A stretch of DNA of 64,000 nt, taken from assembly GCA_963976435.1 (NCBI GenBank), contig CAXBKQ010000016.1:28164-92163 (forward strand), given 5' to 3'. The stretch comes from CAKZNE01 sp963976435 (GTDB taxonomy: Bacteria > Bacteroidota > Bacteroidia > Flavobacteriales > Schleiferiaceae). Below the pieces are notes generated by a model. The model had not been told where the DNA came from. It did not search any database and was given only the letters and a program-made list of their open reading frames with translations. The position numbers and the translations under genes were made by a program. Positions 44,219 through 52,996 of this stretch are shown piece by piece (within the stretch, counting starts at the first letter, position 1; each line of letters opens with the position of its first letter).

Positions 44219-46687
44219 TTATCCTCCAAACAATCGTCTTAAACCAGAGGAACGTTTATCATCTTCAGTATAGCCATAACCGTAGCCATATCCGTAGCCG
44301 TATCCGTATCCATAGCCATAACCGTAGCCATAGCCATAGCCATAACCTCCAGAAATCTTAAAGCCATTAAGAACTATTGCAATATTGGAAACCAATCCAT
44401 TTTGATGGGCTTCTTTTATATGGCCCAACATTCCTTTTTCCGTGTGTCCTTGTCTGGCAATATAAAAGACAAAGTCTACATGCTTCATTATTTCAAAAGA
44501 ATCTGCTACCAACCCAATAGGAGGAGTATCTAGAACCACAAAATCATATTGGCTTTCCAAATATTCTATCATCTCCTTAAACCTATCTCCCAATATCAAT
44601 TCGGAAGGGTTTGGAGGTATAGGTCCACCAGACATAATATCCAAATTTGGAAATCTTGTATGTTGAATAGCCTCCTCAAATGTACTCGCTCCAGAAAGTG
44701 CCAGGGACACCCCATTTTTATTTTCTAAATCAAAGTCATTGAAAATTTTGGGTTTCCTTAAATCTAAACCAACAAGAATCACCTTCTTTTTTGCTCCAGC
44801 CATAACAGAGGCGAAGTTTATGGAATTAAAGGTTTTTCCTTCACTACCTACTGAAGAGGTAAATAAAATTGATTTAATGGGGTCTGGACTTCTTCTTCCT
44901 GTTAAGAAGGATAAGTTGGCTCGTAACGCTCGGAAGGACTCTGCCAAATTAGATTTGGGATGATCGAAAACCACCAAATTGGACTTTTTATCACTATGCC
45001 CGATTACACCAACAATTGGAATATCAACCAATTTTTCTATATCCTCCTTAATTCTAATCTTTTGATCCATGAAATCTCTTCCAAAGACATAAATAAAAGG
45101 AATAAGTACTCCTATAATAAAGGCAATAACATAGTTGAGCGCCTTTTTAGGTTTCAATGGATTATCATCAGTATCACTGGAATCAATTATATAATTGTCT
45201 GCAGTATTTGCAGCTTTTAAAATTCCTGTTTCTGCTTTCTTTTCTGATAAAAACAAATACAACTTCTCGTTCAATTCAAACTCTCTCCTAATACGAAGGA
45301 GGTTCATTTCTGTGATAGGAAGCTTGGCAATTTTACCTTCAATAGCTTTAATTTGTTTGCTAACCTCCCTTTCCTGAAGTTGACCATTCTCATAGAGGCT
45401 ATTTAGGTTTTCTTTAATCCTTCCCTTGGTAGAAAGAATTCTTTGATCCAACCTTACCATGGCTGGATTATTATCAGACAGGGATAAACTCAATTTATCC
45501 TTAGTTACAAAGAGCTCACCTAATTTTTCTAAATTACTTACAATTATCGGGTCTTCTACGCCCATAATAGATGGGGCCACAACACTTTCACTTTCAACAT
45601 CTCTGTCTAGGTAGTCTTGTAGATAATTATAATATTTAACCTTAGTTTTTATTTCATCCCTTTTTATTTCAAACTCTAATAATTGGTTAAAGATTTCGGA
45701 ACCTTCTGTACTAAGGTCTACTGATTTATTTTCAGTTCTATAAGCTTGTAATTCTAGCTCAGCTCTGGAAAGTGAATCTTGAACGCTAGTTAATTCATTA
45801 TTCAAAAATTCCAAGGTTTTTTCTGCTTGTGAATTCTTTTTTTCTAGGCCCCATTGAATAAATTCATCTCCTAAAGCATCCAAATAAGTTTTTATTTTCT
45901 CCTTACTCAAACCTTCTATAGAAAGCATAATAGCGGAGCTACCTTCTGCCATCGGCTCGGCTTTCAATTGGTTTACATAGTGATCTAATAGTTGGTCATA
46001 AGAGTTAAATCTAAATCTAACACGTTCGCCAACGATTTCGTCGATATGTTCTGTTGTAATTTCTACTTTGAATTTAAATGCAGGACCTTCTAGCCATTGT
46101 CCATTTTTTACTGTTTCTGAGAAGGCTATATATTCTTCATTAACATTTACATTCTGGGAGCTTGAGAACAAATAGGTATTAAAGGAAGGGTTTTGTGGGC
46201 TTGTAATTAAAAACTCATTCGGTCCCATTATTTCTATCCAAAAATCCGCATTCACAATTTGCGGATGATTTTCATCAAAAACAATTTTCACTCCTGGATC
46301 TGGATAAACCTCTTGCTTTTTAATACGACCTTCAGCAAAATAGGATATTTCAAAATCCAATTTATGTAAGGTTCTAAGGGTCATGGCTCTAGATTTTAGA
46401 ACCACCATTTGATTTTCGAACTCTAACCTTGGGTTGAAATTACCGACAACAGCCATTAGGGATTGCATTCCATTCGATTCATCTTCACTAGCAATCATTA
46501 TGGAACTTTTGGCACTGTATACCTCAGAAGAATATCGATTAATTACAAAAGCAACAATTACCGAAATGATTACGGAAACTAAAATCAATCTCCAAGCGCT
46601 AAAAGCTTTTGCCAGGATGTTTTTAAAATCAATACCCTCTTCTGCGAATTTTGATGAAGAATTTCCTTCTAATTTATTATCTGACAT
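44219..46687 (-). CDS. wzc: Polysaccharide co-polymerase with tyrosine autokinase domain (Wzc-like)
   Basis: 822 residues. A Wzz-type chain-length domain lies between two membrane helices (about 32-52 and 510-530), with long coiled coils (about 290-500). The cytoplasmic BY-kinase domain has Walker A SSVGSEGKT (about 615), Walker A' VILVGLDLRKPK and Walker B FVVLDTPPIG. The C-terminal tail holds 13 Gly-Tyr pairs followed by a basic end (DDKRSSGLRRLFGG), which replaces the usual tyrosine cluster. It controls polymer length and export together with Wza, whose gene overlaps it closely (7-base gap). Confidence 0.93.
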   Translation of the reverse strand: MSDNKLEGNSSSKFAEEGIDFKNILAKAFSAWRLILVSVIISVIVAFVINRYSSEVYSAKSSIMIASEDESNGMQSLMAVVGNFNPRLEFENQMVVLKSRAMTLRTLHKLDFEISYFAEGRIKKQEVYPDPGVKIVFDENHPQIVNADFWIEIMGPNEFLITSPQNPSFNTYLFSSSQNVNVNEEYIAFSETVKNGQWLEGPAFKFKVEITTEHIDEIVGERVRFRFNSYDQLLDHYVNQLKAEPMAEGSSAIMLSIEGLSKEKIKTYLDALGDEFIQWGLEKKNSQAEKTLEFLNNELTSVQDSLSRAELELQAYRTENKSVDLSTEGSEIFNQLLEFEIKRDEIKTKVKYYNYLQDYLDRDVESESVVAPSIMGVEDPIIVSNLEKLGELFVTKDKLSLSLSDNNPAMVRLDQRILSTKGRIKENLNSLYENGQLQEREVSKQIKAIEGKIAKLPITEMNLLRIRREFELNEKLYLFLSEKKAETGILKAANTADNYIIDSSDTDDNPLKPKKALNYVIAFIIGVLIPFIYVFGRDFMDQKIRIKEDIEKLVDIPIVGVIGHSDKKSNLVVFDHPKSNLAESFRALRANLSFLTGRRSPDPIKSILFTSSVGSEGKTFNSINFASVMAGAKKKVILVGLDLRKPKIFNDFDLENKNGVSLALSGASTFEEAIQHTRFPNLDIMSGGPIPPNPSELILGDRFKEMIEYLESQYDFVVLDTPPIGLVADSFEIMKHVDFVFYIARQGHTEKGMLGHIKEAHQNGLVSNIAIVLNGFKISGGYGYGYGYGYGYGYGYGYGYGYGYGYTEDDKRSSGLRRLFGG
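44270..44347 (-). repeat. Hexanucleotide repeat encoding (Gly-Tyr)13 in the Wzc tail
   Basis: Thirteen six-base units (GGN-TAY) run without interruption over 78 bases at the 3' end of wzc. The Gly codons vary (GGC, GGT, GGA) and the Tyr codons alternate TAT and TAC, so the DNA copies are not identical although the protein repeat is perfect. Repeat number could change by slippage or recombination without shifting the frame. Confidence 0.95.
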
Positions 46688-46694
46688 TAAACTC

Positions 46695-47480
46695 TTAGTT
46701 TAAATTGTTTAGCGCAATGATCAATGTTAGTGAGGAGACAATCACCCCCAGCACGGATGCAAAAGTTTGAAAACCGGTAGTACCGATTCCCAGCGATTTT
46801 TGAATGAGCGGCTTAACATTTATCACATCATTTGGCTGAATGAAAAAGTAGGGATTTTCAATAACCTTACTGTCAGTAAGATCTAAATGGATAACCTTTA
46901 CTCCATCACCTTCTTGCCTTAGAATCATTACCTCAGTTTTATCACCTACAATAGTGATATCACCAGCCTGTGCCAAAGCTTGAAAAATATTTACCTGATT
47001 TTGATAGATCACATAGCGACCGGGATTTGCAACATCACCAATAACGCTGTACTGAATTCCTCCCAATTGAACGCTAACAAATACATCTTCATTAAAATAC
47101 TCCTTCAAGCGTTTTTGCAGATGTTCTTTAATTTCTTCGATATCCAATCCTCGAACTTGTACTAATCCTAATACTGGCAAATCAATTTCTCCTGTAGAAG
47201 CAACACGAAAACCACGGATATAGAATAATAAATCTCCTGAATTTCCCGCTAAGTTGGTATTACCAGATCCACCAGAATTAAACAATGTATTGGTCTCTTC
47301 ATCTAATGATTTAAACGTAATGTTTAATATATCATTCGGCTGTACTTTATATTTTGATCGAGAAAGTTCAAAAGTTTGATCTGCACTATTCTCATCACCT
47401 TGCAAATATGTAATCTGCTTGCGTGTAACACAGGATGAAAATAATAGTGAAATGAAGAGCAAAAAAGCTAGGTGCTTCAT
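46695..47480 (-). CDS. wza: Outer-membrane polysaccharide export lipoprotein (Wza-like)
   Basis: 261 residues, lipoprotein signal ending LFSSC (Cys17). A polysaccharide-export (PES) domain (YKVQPNDILNITF, near 45, to about 140) is followed by a SLBB beta-grasp (YSVIGDVANPGRYVI, ALAQAGDITIVGDKT) and a C-terminal hydrophobic helix (about 235-257) that could span a membrane. Shorter than E. coli Wza (about 380), as is usual in Bacteroidota. It is the first gene of the long leftward locus and is preceded by a promoter-like box. Confidence 0.9.
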   Translation of the reverse strand: MKHLAFLLFISLLFSSCVTRKQITYLQGDENSADQTFELSRSKYKVQPNDILNITFKSLDEETNTLFNSGGSGNTNLAGNSGDLLFYIRGFRVASTGEIDLPVLGLVQVRGLDIEEIKEHLQKRLKEYFNEDVFVSVQLGGIQYSVIGDVANPGRYVIYQNQVNIFQALAQAGDITIVGDKTEVMILRQEGDGVKVIHLDLTDSKVIENPYFFIQPNDVINVKPLIQKSLGIGTTGFQTFASVLGVIVSSLTLIIALNNLN

Positions 47481-47506
47481 TGGTAGTACCTTTTAATTTA
47501 AGTCGG

Positions 47507-47514
47507 CAAATATA
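47507..47514 (-). promoter_or_regulatory. Candidate -7 box of the wza promoter
   Basis: The minus strand reads TATATTTG, a perfect Bacteroidota -7 box, placing transcription start about 20 bases before the wza ATG. No TTTG is seen at the -33 position, so activation or a weak promoter is possible. It would drive the polysaccharide locus separately from the sulfate genes upstream. Confidence 0.45.
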
Positions 47515-47565
47515 ATAGAATTTGATGGGCTGACATTTGGCTATCAGAATTTTATTTTTTACCTA

Positions 47566-48828
47566 TTATTTAATCATTCCTGCGGCCACCGTCTCATTTG
47601 TAGCCTCGTCTATTAATATTATACTTCCCGTAGTCCTATTGACTTCATAAGGGTCTATTAATAGTGGTTTTGTTGTTCTTATTTTCACACGGGCAATGTC
47701 ATTCGCCTGAATGTCTAAATCCTTTTCCTCCCTATGTAAACTATTGATATTTATTTTATACATAATTTCCTTAATCATGCATCTTACTTCATTACTTGTA
47801 TGCCTTAAAATATACTTGGCTCTTGGCGATGGTGAACTATGATTTAACCAGCAAAGCATCACATCCAAATCTTGAACATTTTGAGGTTTATTATTTGGCC
47901 TTACCAACATATCTCCTCTACTCACATCAATATCATCTTCAAGGGTTATTGAAACCGACATTGGAGCAAAAGCTTCATCTACAGGGCCATCATAGGTGTC
48001 TATAGATTTTATTTTACTACTGAATCCAGATGGTAAAACTTCAATTTCATCACCGGGCTTAAATATTCCACCCTCTACCCGTCCTGCATATCCTCTATAA
48101 TCATGATATTCATTGGAATGAGGTCTTATTACAGTTTGGACAGGAAATCTACAATCAATTAAATTATGATCATTTCCAATATGAATATGCTCAAGTGTGT
48201 GCAATAAGGTTTCTCCCTGATACCAATCCATATTCGCCGATCGGTTTACAACATTATCTCCATGAAGCGCACTAATTGGGACAAATCGAATATCGGTAAC
48301 ATCCAATTTTGAGGCAAAATCTTTGAACTGAGAAACTACATTGTCATAAGCTTCTTGACTGTAATCCACCAGATCCATTTTATTTATACAAATAATAAGA
48401 TGAGGGATTTGTAATAATGAAGCGATAAAAGAATGTCTATTCGTTTGTTCTACAACCCCTTTTCTAGCATCTACAAGTATCAAAGCTAAATTTGCTGTTG
48501 AAGCTCCAGTAACCATATTCCTGGTGTATTGAATATGCCCTGGAGTATCGGCAATAATAAATTTGCGTTTTGGGGTAGCGAAATATCTATAGGCAACATC
48601 AATGGTTATTCCCTGTTCTCTTTCATCCTTAAGACCATCTGTAAGTAGGGAAAGGTCTATATGTTCTAATCCTTTCTGTTGACTGGTATTTTCCACTGCA
48701 TCTAGTTGATCTTGAAAAATTGCTTTGGAGTCGTACAAAAGGCGACCAATTAAAGTGCTTTTACCATCATCTACACTTCCTGCGGTGGTAAATCGCAATA
48801 GTTCCATGTCAAAATATCCGTCTTTCAT
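47566..48828 (-). CDS. cysN: Sulfate adenylyltransferase, GTPase subunit (CysN)
   Basis: 420 residues, EF-Tu-like GTPase: P-loop GSVDDGKS (17-24), DTPGHIQ, and the guanine-specificity motif NKMD, followed by two beta-barrel domains. It couples GTP hydrolysis to APS synthesis by CysD. Length matches free-standing CysN without fused APS kinase. Gene order on the minus strand is SLC13 permease, cysC, cysD, cysN. A second Met at residue 8 (MELLRFTTAG) is also a possible start. Confidence 0.94.
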   Translation of the reverse strand: MKDGYFDMELLRFTTAGSVDDGKSTLIGRLLYDSKAIFQDQLDAVENTSQQKGLEHIDLSLLTDGLKDEREQGITIDVAYRYFATPKRKFIIADTPGHIQYTRNMVTGASTANLALILVDARKGVVEQTNRHSFIASLLQIPHLIICINKMDLVDYSQEAYDNVVSQFKDFASKLDVTDIRFVPISALHGDNVVNRSANMDWYQGETLLHTLEHIHIGNDHNLIDCRFPVQTVIRPHSNEYHDYRGYAGRVEGGIFKPGDEIEVLPSGFSSKIKSIDTYDGPVDEAFAPMSVSITLEDDIDVSRGDMLVRPNNKPQNVQDLDVMLCWLNHSSPSPRAKYILRHTSNEVRCMIKEIMYKININSLHREEKDLDIQANDIARVKIRTTKPLLIDPYEVNRTTGSIILIDEATNETVAAGMIK

Positions 48829-48876
48829 TTTTTTATTTTCTTCTTATTTCTAAATCAAGTTTCAGCCAATTTCCAC

Positions 48877-49779
48877 TTAAAAGTATCCGTGTTTTTTTCG
48901 GTCTTCCATAGCGGTATCTCCTCGTTTATCATCTGCTCTATTTCCTCTTTCTGTTTGTCGAGCAGCAGCTACTTCGGCTACAATTTTCTCCAATGAATCT
49001 GCTTCAGATTCAATACCACCGGTAATAGTAATATCTCCCAAAGTTCTAAATCGCACCATTTTAGATTCTACCTTATCATTTGGACCCAAAACCAGATGTT
49101 CGGAGGCTGGAATCCATGTATTATTTCTCCAAATCACATCTCTTTTGTGGGCGACGTAAAGGGATGGGATTTCAAGGTTTTCTTGTAAAATATATTGCCA
49201 GATATCCATTTCTGTCCAATTGCTAATCGGAAAAACACGAAAGTTTTCACCCATATTTTTTCTACCATTAAACAAATTCCAGAGTTCTGGCCTTTGGTTT
49301 TTGGGATCCCATTGTCCAAAATCATCGCGATGTGAAAAGAATCTTTCTTTAGCACGAGCCTTTTCCTCATCTCTTCTAGCGCCACCCATGCAGGCATCTA
49401 ATTCATAATTTTCGATAGTCTCCAAAAGTGTGGTGGTTTGCAGAGCATTTCTACTAGCATTTTTTCCAGTTTCTTCTCTAACTCTACCACCATCGATAGT
49501 TTCTTGCACAGAGCCTACAATTAAATTGACACCTAGTTTTTTAACTAAGTCATCTCTAAAGGCAATGGTCTCCGGAAAATTATGACCCGTATCGATATGT
49601 ACTAATGGAAAAGGTATTTTTGCTGGCCAAAAAGCTTTTTTTGCCAAATGGGTGAGTACTATTGAGTCTTTACCACCACTAAATAAAATTGCGGGTTTAT
49701 CAAATTGTGCAAAAACTTCACGAATAACAAAAATCGATTCCGACTCCAGTTCTCTTAAGTGGTTTAAGGAATACTTCAT
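48877..49779 (-). CDS. cysD: Sulfate adenylyltransferase, catalytic subunit (CysD)
   Basis: 300 residues, PP-loop ATP-pyrophosphatase fold. The SGGKDS motif near residue 34 binds ATP; HIDTGHNFPE, and the C-terminal RTLGDITITGGIESEA and RGDTAMEDRKKHGYF are CysD signatures. It makes APS from sulfate and ATP, with CysN. Located 3 bases from cysC and 48 bases from cysN. Confidence 0.96.
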   Translation of the reverse strand: MKYSLNHLRELESESIFVIREVFAQFDKPAILFSGGKDSIVLTHLAKKAFWPAKIPFPLVHIDTGHNFPETIAFRDDLVKKLGVNLIVGSVQETIDGGRVREETGKNASRNALQTTTLLETIENYELDACMGGARRDEEKARAKERFFSHRDDFGQWDPKNQRPELWNLFNGRKNMGENFRVFPISNWTEMDIWQYILQENLEIPSLYVAHKRDVIWRNNTWIPASEHLVLGPNDKVESKMVRFRTLGDITITGGIESEADSLEKIVAEVAAARQTERGNRADDKRGDTAMEDRKKHGYF

Positions 49780-49782
49780 GTA

Positions 49783-50388
49783 TTATAATTTTGTAATTAA
49801 TCTTTTATCCAAAAAGGCTATTATTTTCCTACTTCCTTCTTCAAGGGAATCTTCGGCGCTAAGGATGTGAATATCTGGATTTATAGGTTTTTCAAAGGGT
49901 GAGGAAATACCTGTGAAATTTTTAATCTCCCCATTTCTTGCCTTTTTATACAGTCCTTTAACATCTCTTTCCTCGCAAACTTCCAAGGGGCAATCCACAA
50001 ATACCTCAATAAAATTATCCTCACCAACAATAGATTTTACAGATTCGCGGTCTTTTGCAAAGGGTGAGATAAAGGCAGAAAGAGTGATAATTCCGGCATC
50101 GATCATAATATTGGCCAGTTCAGCTATTCTTCTAATATTCTCTTTTCTAGACTCATCAGAAAAATCCAGGTCACTATTTAATCCCGATCTTACATTGTCT
50201 CCATCCAATATATAAGTATGTAGGTTTCGATCGAACAATTCCTTTTCAACCATATTCGCCAAGCTAGATTTACCAGATCCTGATAAGCCTACAAACCAAA
50301 TTACCAGAGAATTATGGCCATAAGACTGATTTCTTTGTCGACGGCTAATTTGGTAATCGTGAGGAATAATATTTTGATTTTTATCCAT
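49783..50388 (-). CDS. cysC: Adenylylsulfate kinase (CysC)
   Basis: 201 residues. P-loop GLSGSGKS (34-41), LDGDNVRSGL, the FVDCPLEVCEERDVKGLYKKAR segment and FTGISSPFE are standard for APS kinase, which phosphorylates APS to PAPS. PAPS is the donor for sulfotransferases as well as a reduction intermediate; no PAPS reductase (CysH) or sulfotransferase gene is in the window. The start touches the stop of the permease gene. Confidence 0.95.
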   Translation of the reverse strand: MDKNQNIIPHDYQISRRQRNQSYGHNSLVIWFVGLSGSGKSSLANMVEKELFDRNLHTYILDGDNVRSGLNSDLDFSDESRKENIRRIAELANIMIDAGIITLSAFISPFAKDRESVKSIVGEDNFIEVFVDCPLEVCEERDVKGLYKKARNGEIKNFTGISSPFEKPINPDIHILSAEDSLEEGSRKIIAFLDKRLITKL

Positions 50389-52151
50389 TAAAAAAGATTG
50401 AATTTAAAACATAAAAAAGCTAGAAACACAAAGGCATAGAGCAAACTTAAGGGGAATCCTATTCTTAAAAAATCTTTAAGATTATAATTTCCAGCCTCCA
50501 TAATCATAAGGTTAGTTTGGTAGGAAAATGGAGTTAAAAAACTACAGGAAGCTCCAAAAGCCAAGGATAAAAACAAAGCTTGGGGTGGAATATTTAAGCT
50601 TAGGCTTATGGCCGAAACTATTGGGAAAACAATTGCCAATGCAGCGACATTGGTAATAAAGGATGTTAGCAAAAAAGTAAGGCTAAAGATGGAAAACACT
50701 ACCCAAAATGGACTCCAATCAACAATACCACTTAAGATGGAAGTACTTAATAGATCTGCTGCTCCTGAACTTACGATAGCATTCCCTATGGAGAGTGATG
50801 ATGCGAGGATGATAAATAAATCAAGATTTATATTCTTTTTTATCCTGTCTATATCAGATATTCCCAATAGAACCTGAACAAACAATAATCCAAGTAAACC
50901 TTCGAAAATACTGATAAGGTTGCCAAAAACTAAGCCTATCATTAAAATCAATGCTATTAAAAAAGCATTTCTTCTTCGGCTGGAAACATTTTTAATGGAG
51001 TGAACCGTATTTACGATAACCAAATCTTGCCATCTAGCATTTTTCTCCTCAAACTCTTCTCCACCATTAATTAAAATTAAATCTCCAGAATGCAAGACTA
51101 TGGAACCAATTTTACCTGATAATTTTTCTCCTTTTCTGTGTACCCCTAAAACAACGGCATTGTATTTTTCTCTAAACCCGACTTCCTTAAGAGTTTTTCT
51201 ATCCAAAGCACTATTTTGAGCGATAACGGCTTCTACCATTCCATTTTCAATATCCGCAATTTCTTGGTTGATCTCCAATCTATCTACCTTTTTAAGCAAA
51301 TCAACTATTTTCGAAGTTTCTCCGGCAAATAACAATAAGTCGCCTGCCAAAATAACTTCAGAAGGACCAACGGGAACTATTCTTTTAGAATCCCTGATTA
51401 TTTCGGTTAAAAAAACTCCATCTAGGTTACGTAATTTGGCTTCTTCAATAGATTTATTGACAATATTGGAACCTTGTAAAACACGAGTTTCCACCAAATA
51501 TTCTCTGGCTTTGGATTTATATTCAGATTCTATACTCGGTCCGTTTTTCAACAAACGATTGGAAAAAAAATACATGAACAAAATGGCAGAAATACTAACT
51601 AATATGCCAGGAATTAGAAAATCTCCAAAACCCAAGGAATTAAAGCCGTTGCTTGTTAATAATCCATTGAGCAATAAATTTGTAGAAGTTCCAATAAGCG
51701 TTATCATCCCACCCACTATTGCGGCAAAAGAGAGAGGAATTAATAATTTAGAAGGACTAATATTTTTAGATTTTCCCCAACTATATACATAGGGAATCAT
51801 GGTAGCCACTACAGTAGTATTATTAATGAAGGAAGAAAAAAGAGCCACTAGAGATCCCATCCTTAAAATAAAAATTCTCGAACTTTTTATATTTCGGAAT
51901 AGAGTATCAATGACCTTAAAAATATTAATATACTCATTTGTAGAGGCGGTGATGGTAATTAATAGGAAGATGGTGAGGATGGAGGTATTCCCAAAGCCAT
52001 CAATAAATTGATCTACAGAAATTATCCTAGCCAATAAAAGTAAAACAGCAGCAAAAAGGAAAAGCATAGACATTTTAAAACGATCTAGCACAAGGGCTAT
52101 GATCAGCAATAAAACGATGCTTAAGGTGTAAATTATTTTAAATTCTTCCAA
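50388..52151 (-). CDS. SLC13/DASS-family permease with TrkA-C domains (probable sulfate uptake)
   Basis: About 587 residues. Membrane helices flank two cytoplasmic TrkA-C (RCK_C) units in the middle (about 205-290 and 290-375; SNIVNKSIEEAKLR, LLLFAGETSKIVDLLKKV, LILINGGEEFEEKN). In operons with cysDNC this family is usually a sulfate importer. No ATG fits the N-terminus: a TTG at 52151 (LEEFKIIYTL) leaves the first helix intact and lies 15 bases after the inferred transcription start, while a TTG at 52175 falls inside the promoter -7 box. First gene of the sulfate operon. Confidence 0.86.
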   Translation of the reverse strand: MEEFKIIYTLSIVLLLIIALVLDRFKMSMLFLFAAVLLLLARIISVDQFIDGFGNTSILTIFLLITITASTNEYINIFKVIDTLFRNIKSSRIFILRMGSLVALFSSFINNTTVVATMIPYVYSWGKSKNISPSKLLIPLSFAAIVGGMITLIGTSTNLLLNGLLTSNGFNSLGFGDFLIPGILVSISAILFMYFFSNRLLKNGPSIESEYKSKAREYLVETRVLQGSNIVNKSIEEAKLRNLDGVFLTEIIRDSKRIVPVGPSEVILAGDLLLFAGETSKIVDLLKKVDRLEINQEIADIENGMVEAVIAQNSALDRKTLKEVGFREKYNAVVLGVHRKGEKLSGKIGSIVLHSGDLILINGGEEFEEKNARWQDLVIVNTVHSIKNVSSRRRNAFLIALILMIGLVFGNLISIFEGLLGLLFVQVLLGISDIDRIKKNINLDLFIILASSLSIGNAIVSSGAADLLSTSILSGIVDWSPFWVVFSIFSLTFLLTSFITNVAALAIVFPIVSAISLSLNIPPQALFLSLAFGASCSFLTPFSYQTNLMIMEAGNYNLKDFLRIGFPLSLLYAFVFLAFLCFKFNLF

Positions 52152-52172
52152 TTTCCCGAAGGTTTGAGAAGG

Positions 52173-52180
52173 CAAATATA
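52173..52180 (-). promoter_or_regulatory. -7 box of the sulfate operon promoter
   Basis: TATATTTG on the minus strand, a perfect Bacteroidota -7 box. Transcription would start near 52166, so the TTG at 52175 cannot be a start codon on this transcript; this supports TTG 52151. A -33 TTTG is not evident. Confidence 0.5.
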
Positions 52181-52232
52181 ATAAAAGTCTACAATACTTA
52201 TAGACTTTGTTGGTTTATCCATCTAAAAGCAT

Positions 52233-52253
52233 AAAAAAAAGGCTTATAAACCT
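52233..52253 (-). terminator. Weak terminator after the WbpD-like gene
   Basis: A short stem (AGGTT/AGCCT with one G-U pair, loop of four) at 52240-52253 is followed on the minus strand by eight T. It lies 34 bases after the stop of the acetyltransferase gene. Confidence 0.4.
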
Positions 52254-52286
52254 AATTTACAACCCTTTATAAATCGAAATAAAATA

Positions 52287-52868
52287 TTATAAAGTAATTT
52301 TACTTACTTCACCATTTTCGATTTTATAAACTTCTTTGCTTTCTTCACAAACGGCTTTTCCATTTTCATCAAAGTCCAATCTATGGCCATATTCACTCAT
52401 CCAACCAATTTGTTTAGCTGGATTTCCTACTACTAAAGCATAATTCTTTACGGCTTTGGTAATCACTGCTCCTGCGCCAATAAATGCAAATTCACCAATA
52501 TCATGACCACATACGATTGTAGAATTCGCTCCAATACTAGCTCCTTTTCCTACATGGGTTTTAGTGTATTGACCTCTTCTATTCACCCCACTTCTTGGAT
52601 TTGTAACATTGGTAAAAACCATAGAAGGTCCTAAAAAGACATCATCACCGCAGCTTACACCCGTATAAATGGAAACATTATTTTGAACTTTTACATTTTT
52701 TCCAAGAACAACATCTGGGCTAATTACCACGTTTTGGCCAATATTGCAATTCTCTCCCAAGGTACATCCAGGCATGATATGGCTAAAGTGCCATATTTTA
52801 CTTCCTTTGCCTATATTACAACCATCGTCTACTATGGCTGTCTCATGCGAAAAATAATCTTCAGTCAT
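52287..52868 (-). CDS. wbpD: UDP-2-acetamido-3-amino-2,3-dideoxy-glucuronate N-acetyltransferase (WbpD/WlbB-like)
   Basis: 193 residues, almost the length of P. aeruginosa WbpD (191), and similar along the whole chain: start HETAIVDDGCNIGKGSKIWHF, middle IQNN/VQNNVSIYTGV and GPSMVFTNVTNPRS, end VVGNPAKQIGWMSEYG and a C-terminal AVCEES. A left-handed beta-helix acetyltransferase that acetylates the 3-amino group using acetyl-CoA. Its pathway partners (dehydrogenase, WlbA, aminotransferase, epimerase) lie 10-30 kb away beyond the sulfate operon. It seems to be transcribed alone, with its own promoter box and a weak terminator. Confidence 0.9.
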   Translation of the reverse strand: MTEDYFSHETAIVDDGCNIGKGSKIWHFSHIMPGCTLGENCNIGQNVVISPDVVLGKNVKVQNNVSIYTGVSCGDDVFLGPSMVFTNVTNPRSGVNRRGQYTKTHVGKGASIGANSTIVCGHDIGEFAFIGAGAVITKAVKNYALVVGNPAKQIGWMSEYGHRLDFDENGKAVCEESKEVYKIENGEVSKITL

Positions 52869-52885
52869 ATTTTAGTAATTTTCTG

Positions 52886-52893
52886 CAAATATA
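52886..52893 (-). promoter_or_regulatory. -7 box upstream of the WbpD-like gene
   Basis: TATATTTG on the minus strand, perfect match to the Bacteroidota -7 box, with transcription start expected about 11 bases before the ATG at 52868. No clear -33 element. Confidence 0.4.
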
Positions 52894-52996
52894 CAGGTAC
52901 TTCCATCGTTATTCTTATTTTTGTGTTTTGATAGTTCACAATTGTTTTGGATATTGTGAAATTATTATGGAGCGGCTAATTCGCAGCTATAATTAT

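Noticed and set aside
44270..44347. The short repeats as a CRISPR or non-coding satellite
   Set aside because: Units are six bases, in frame and uninterrupted inside wzc, with no spacers.
51268..51792. A + strand open frame of 174 residues opposite the SLC13 permease
   Set aside because: Shadow of a well-supported gene; no start context or domain.
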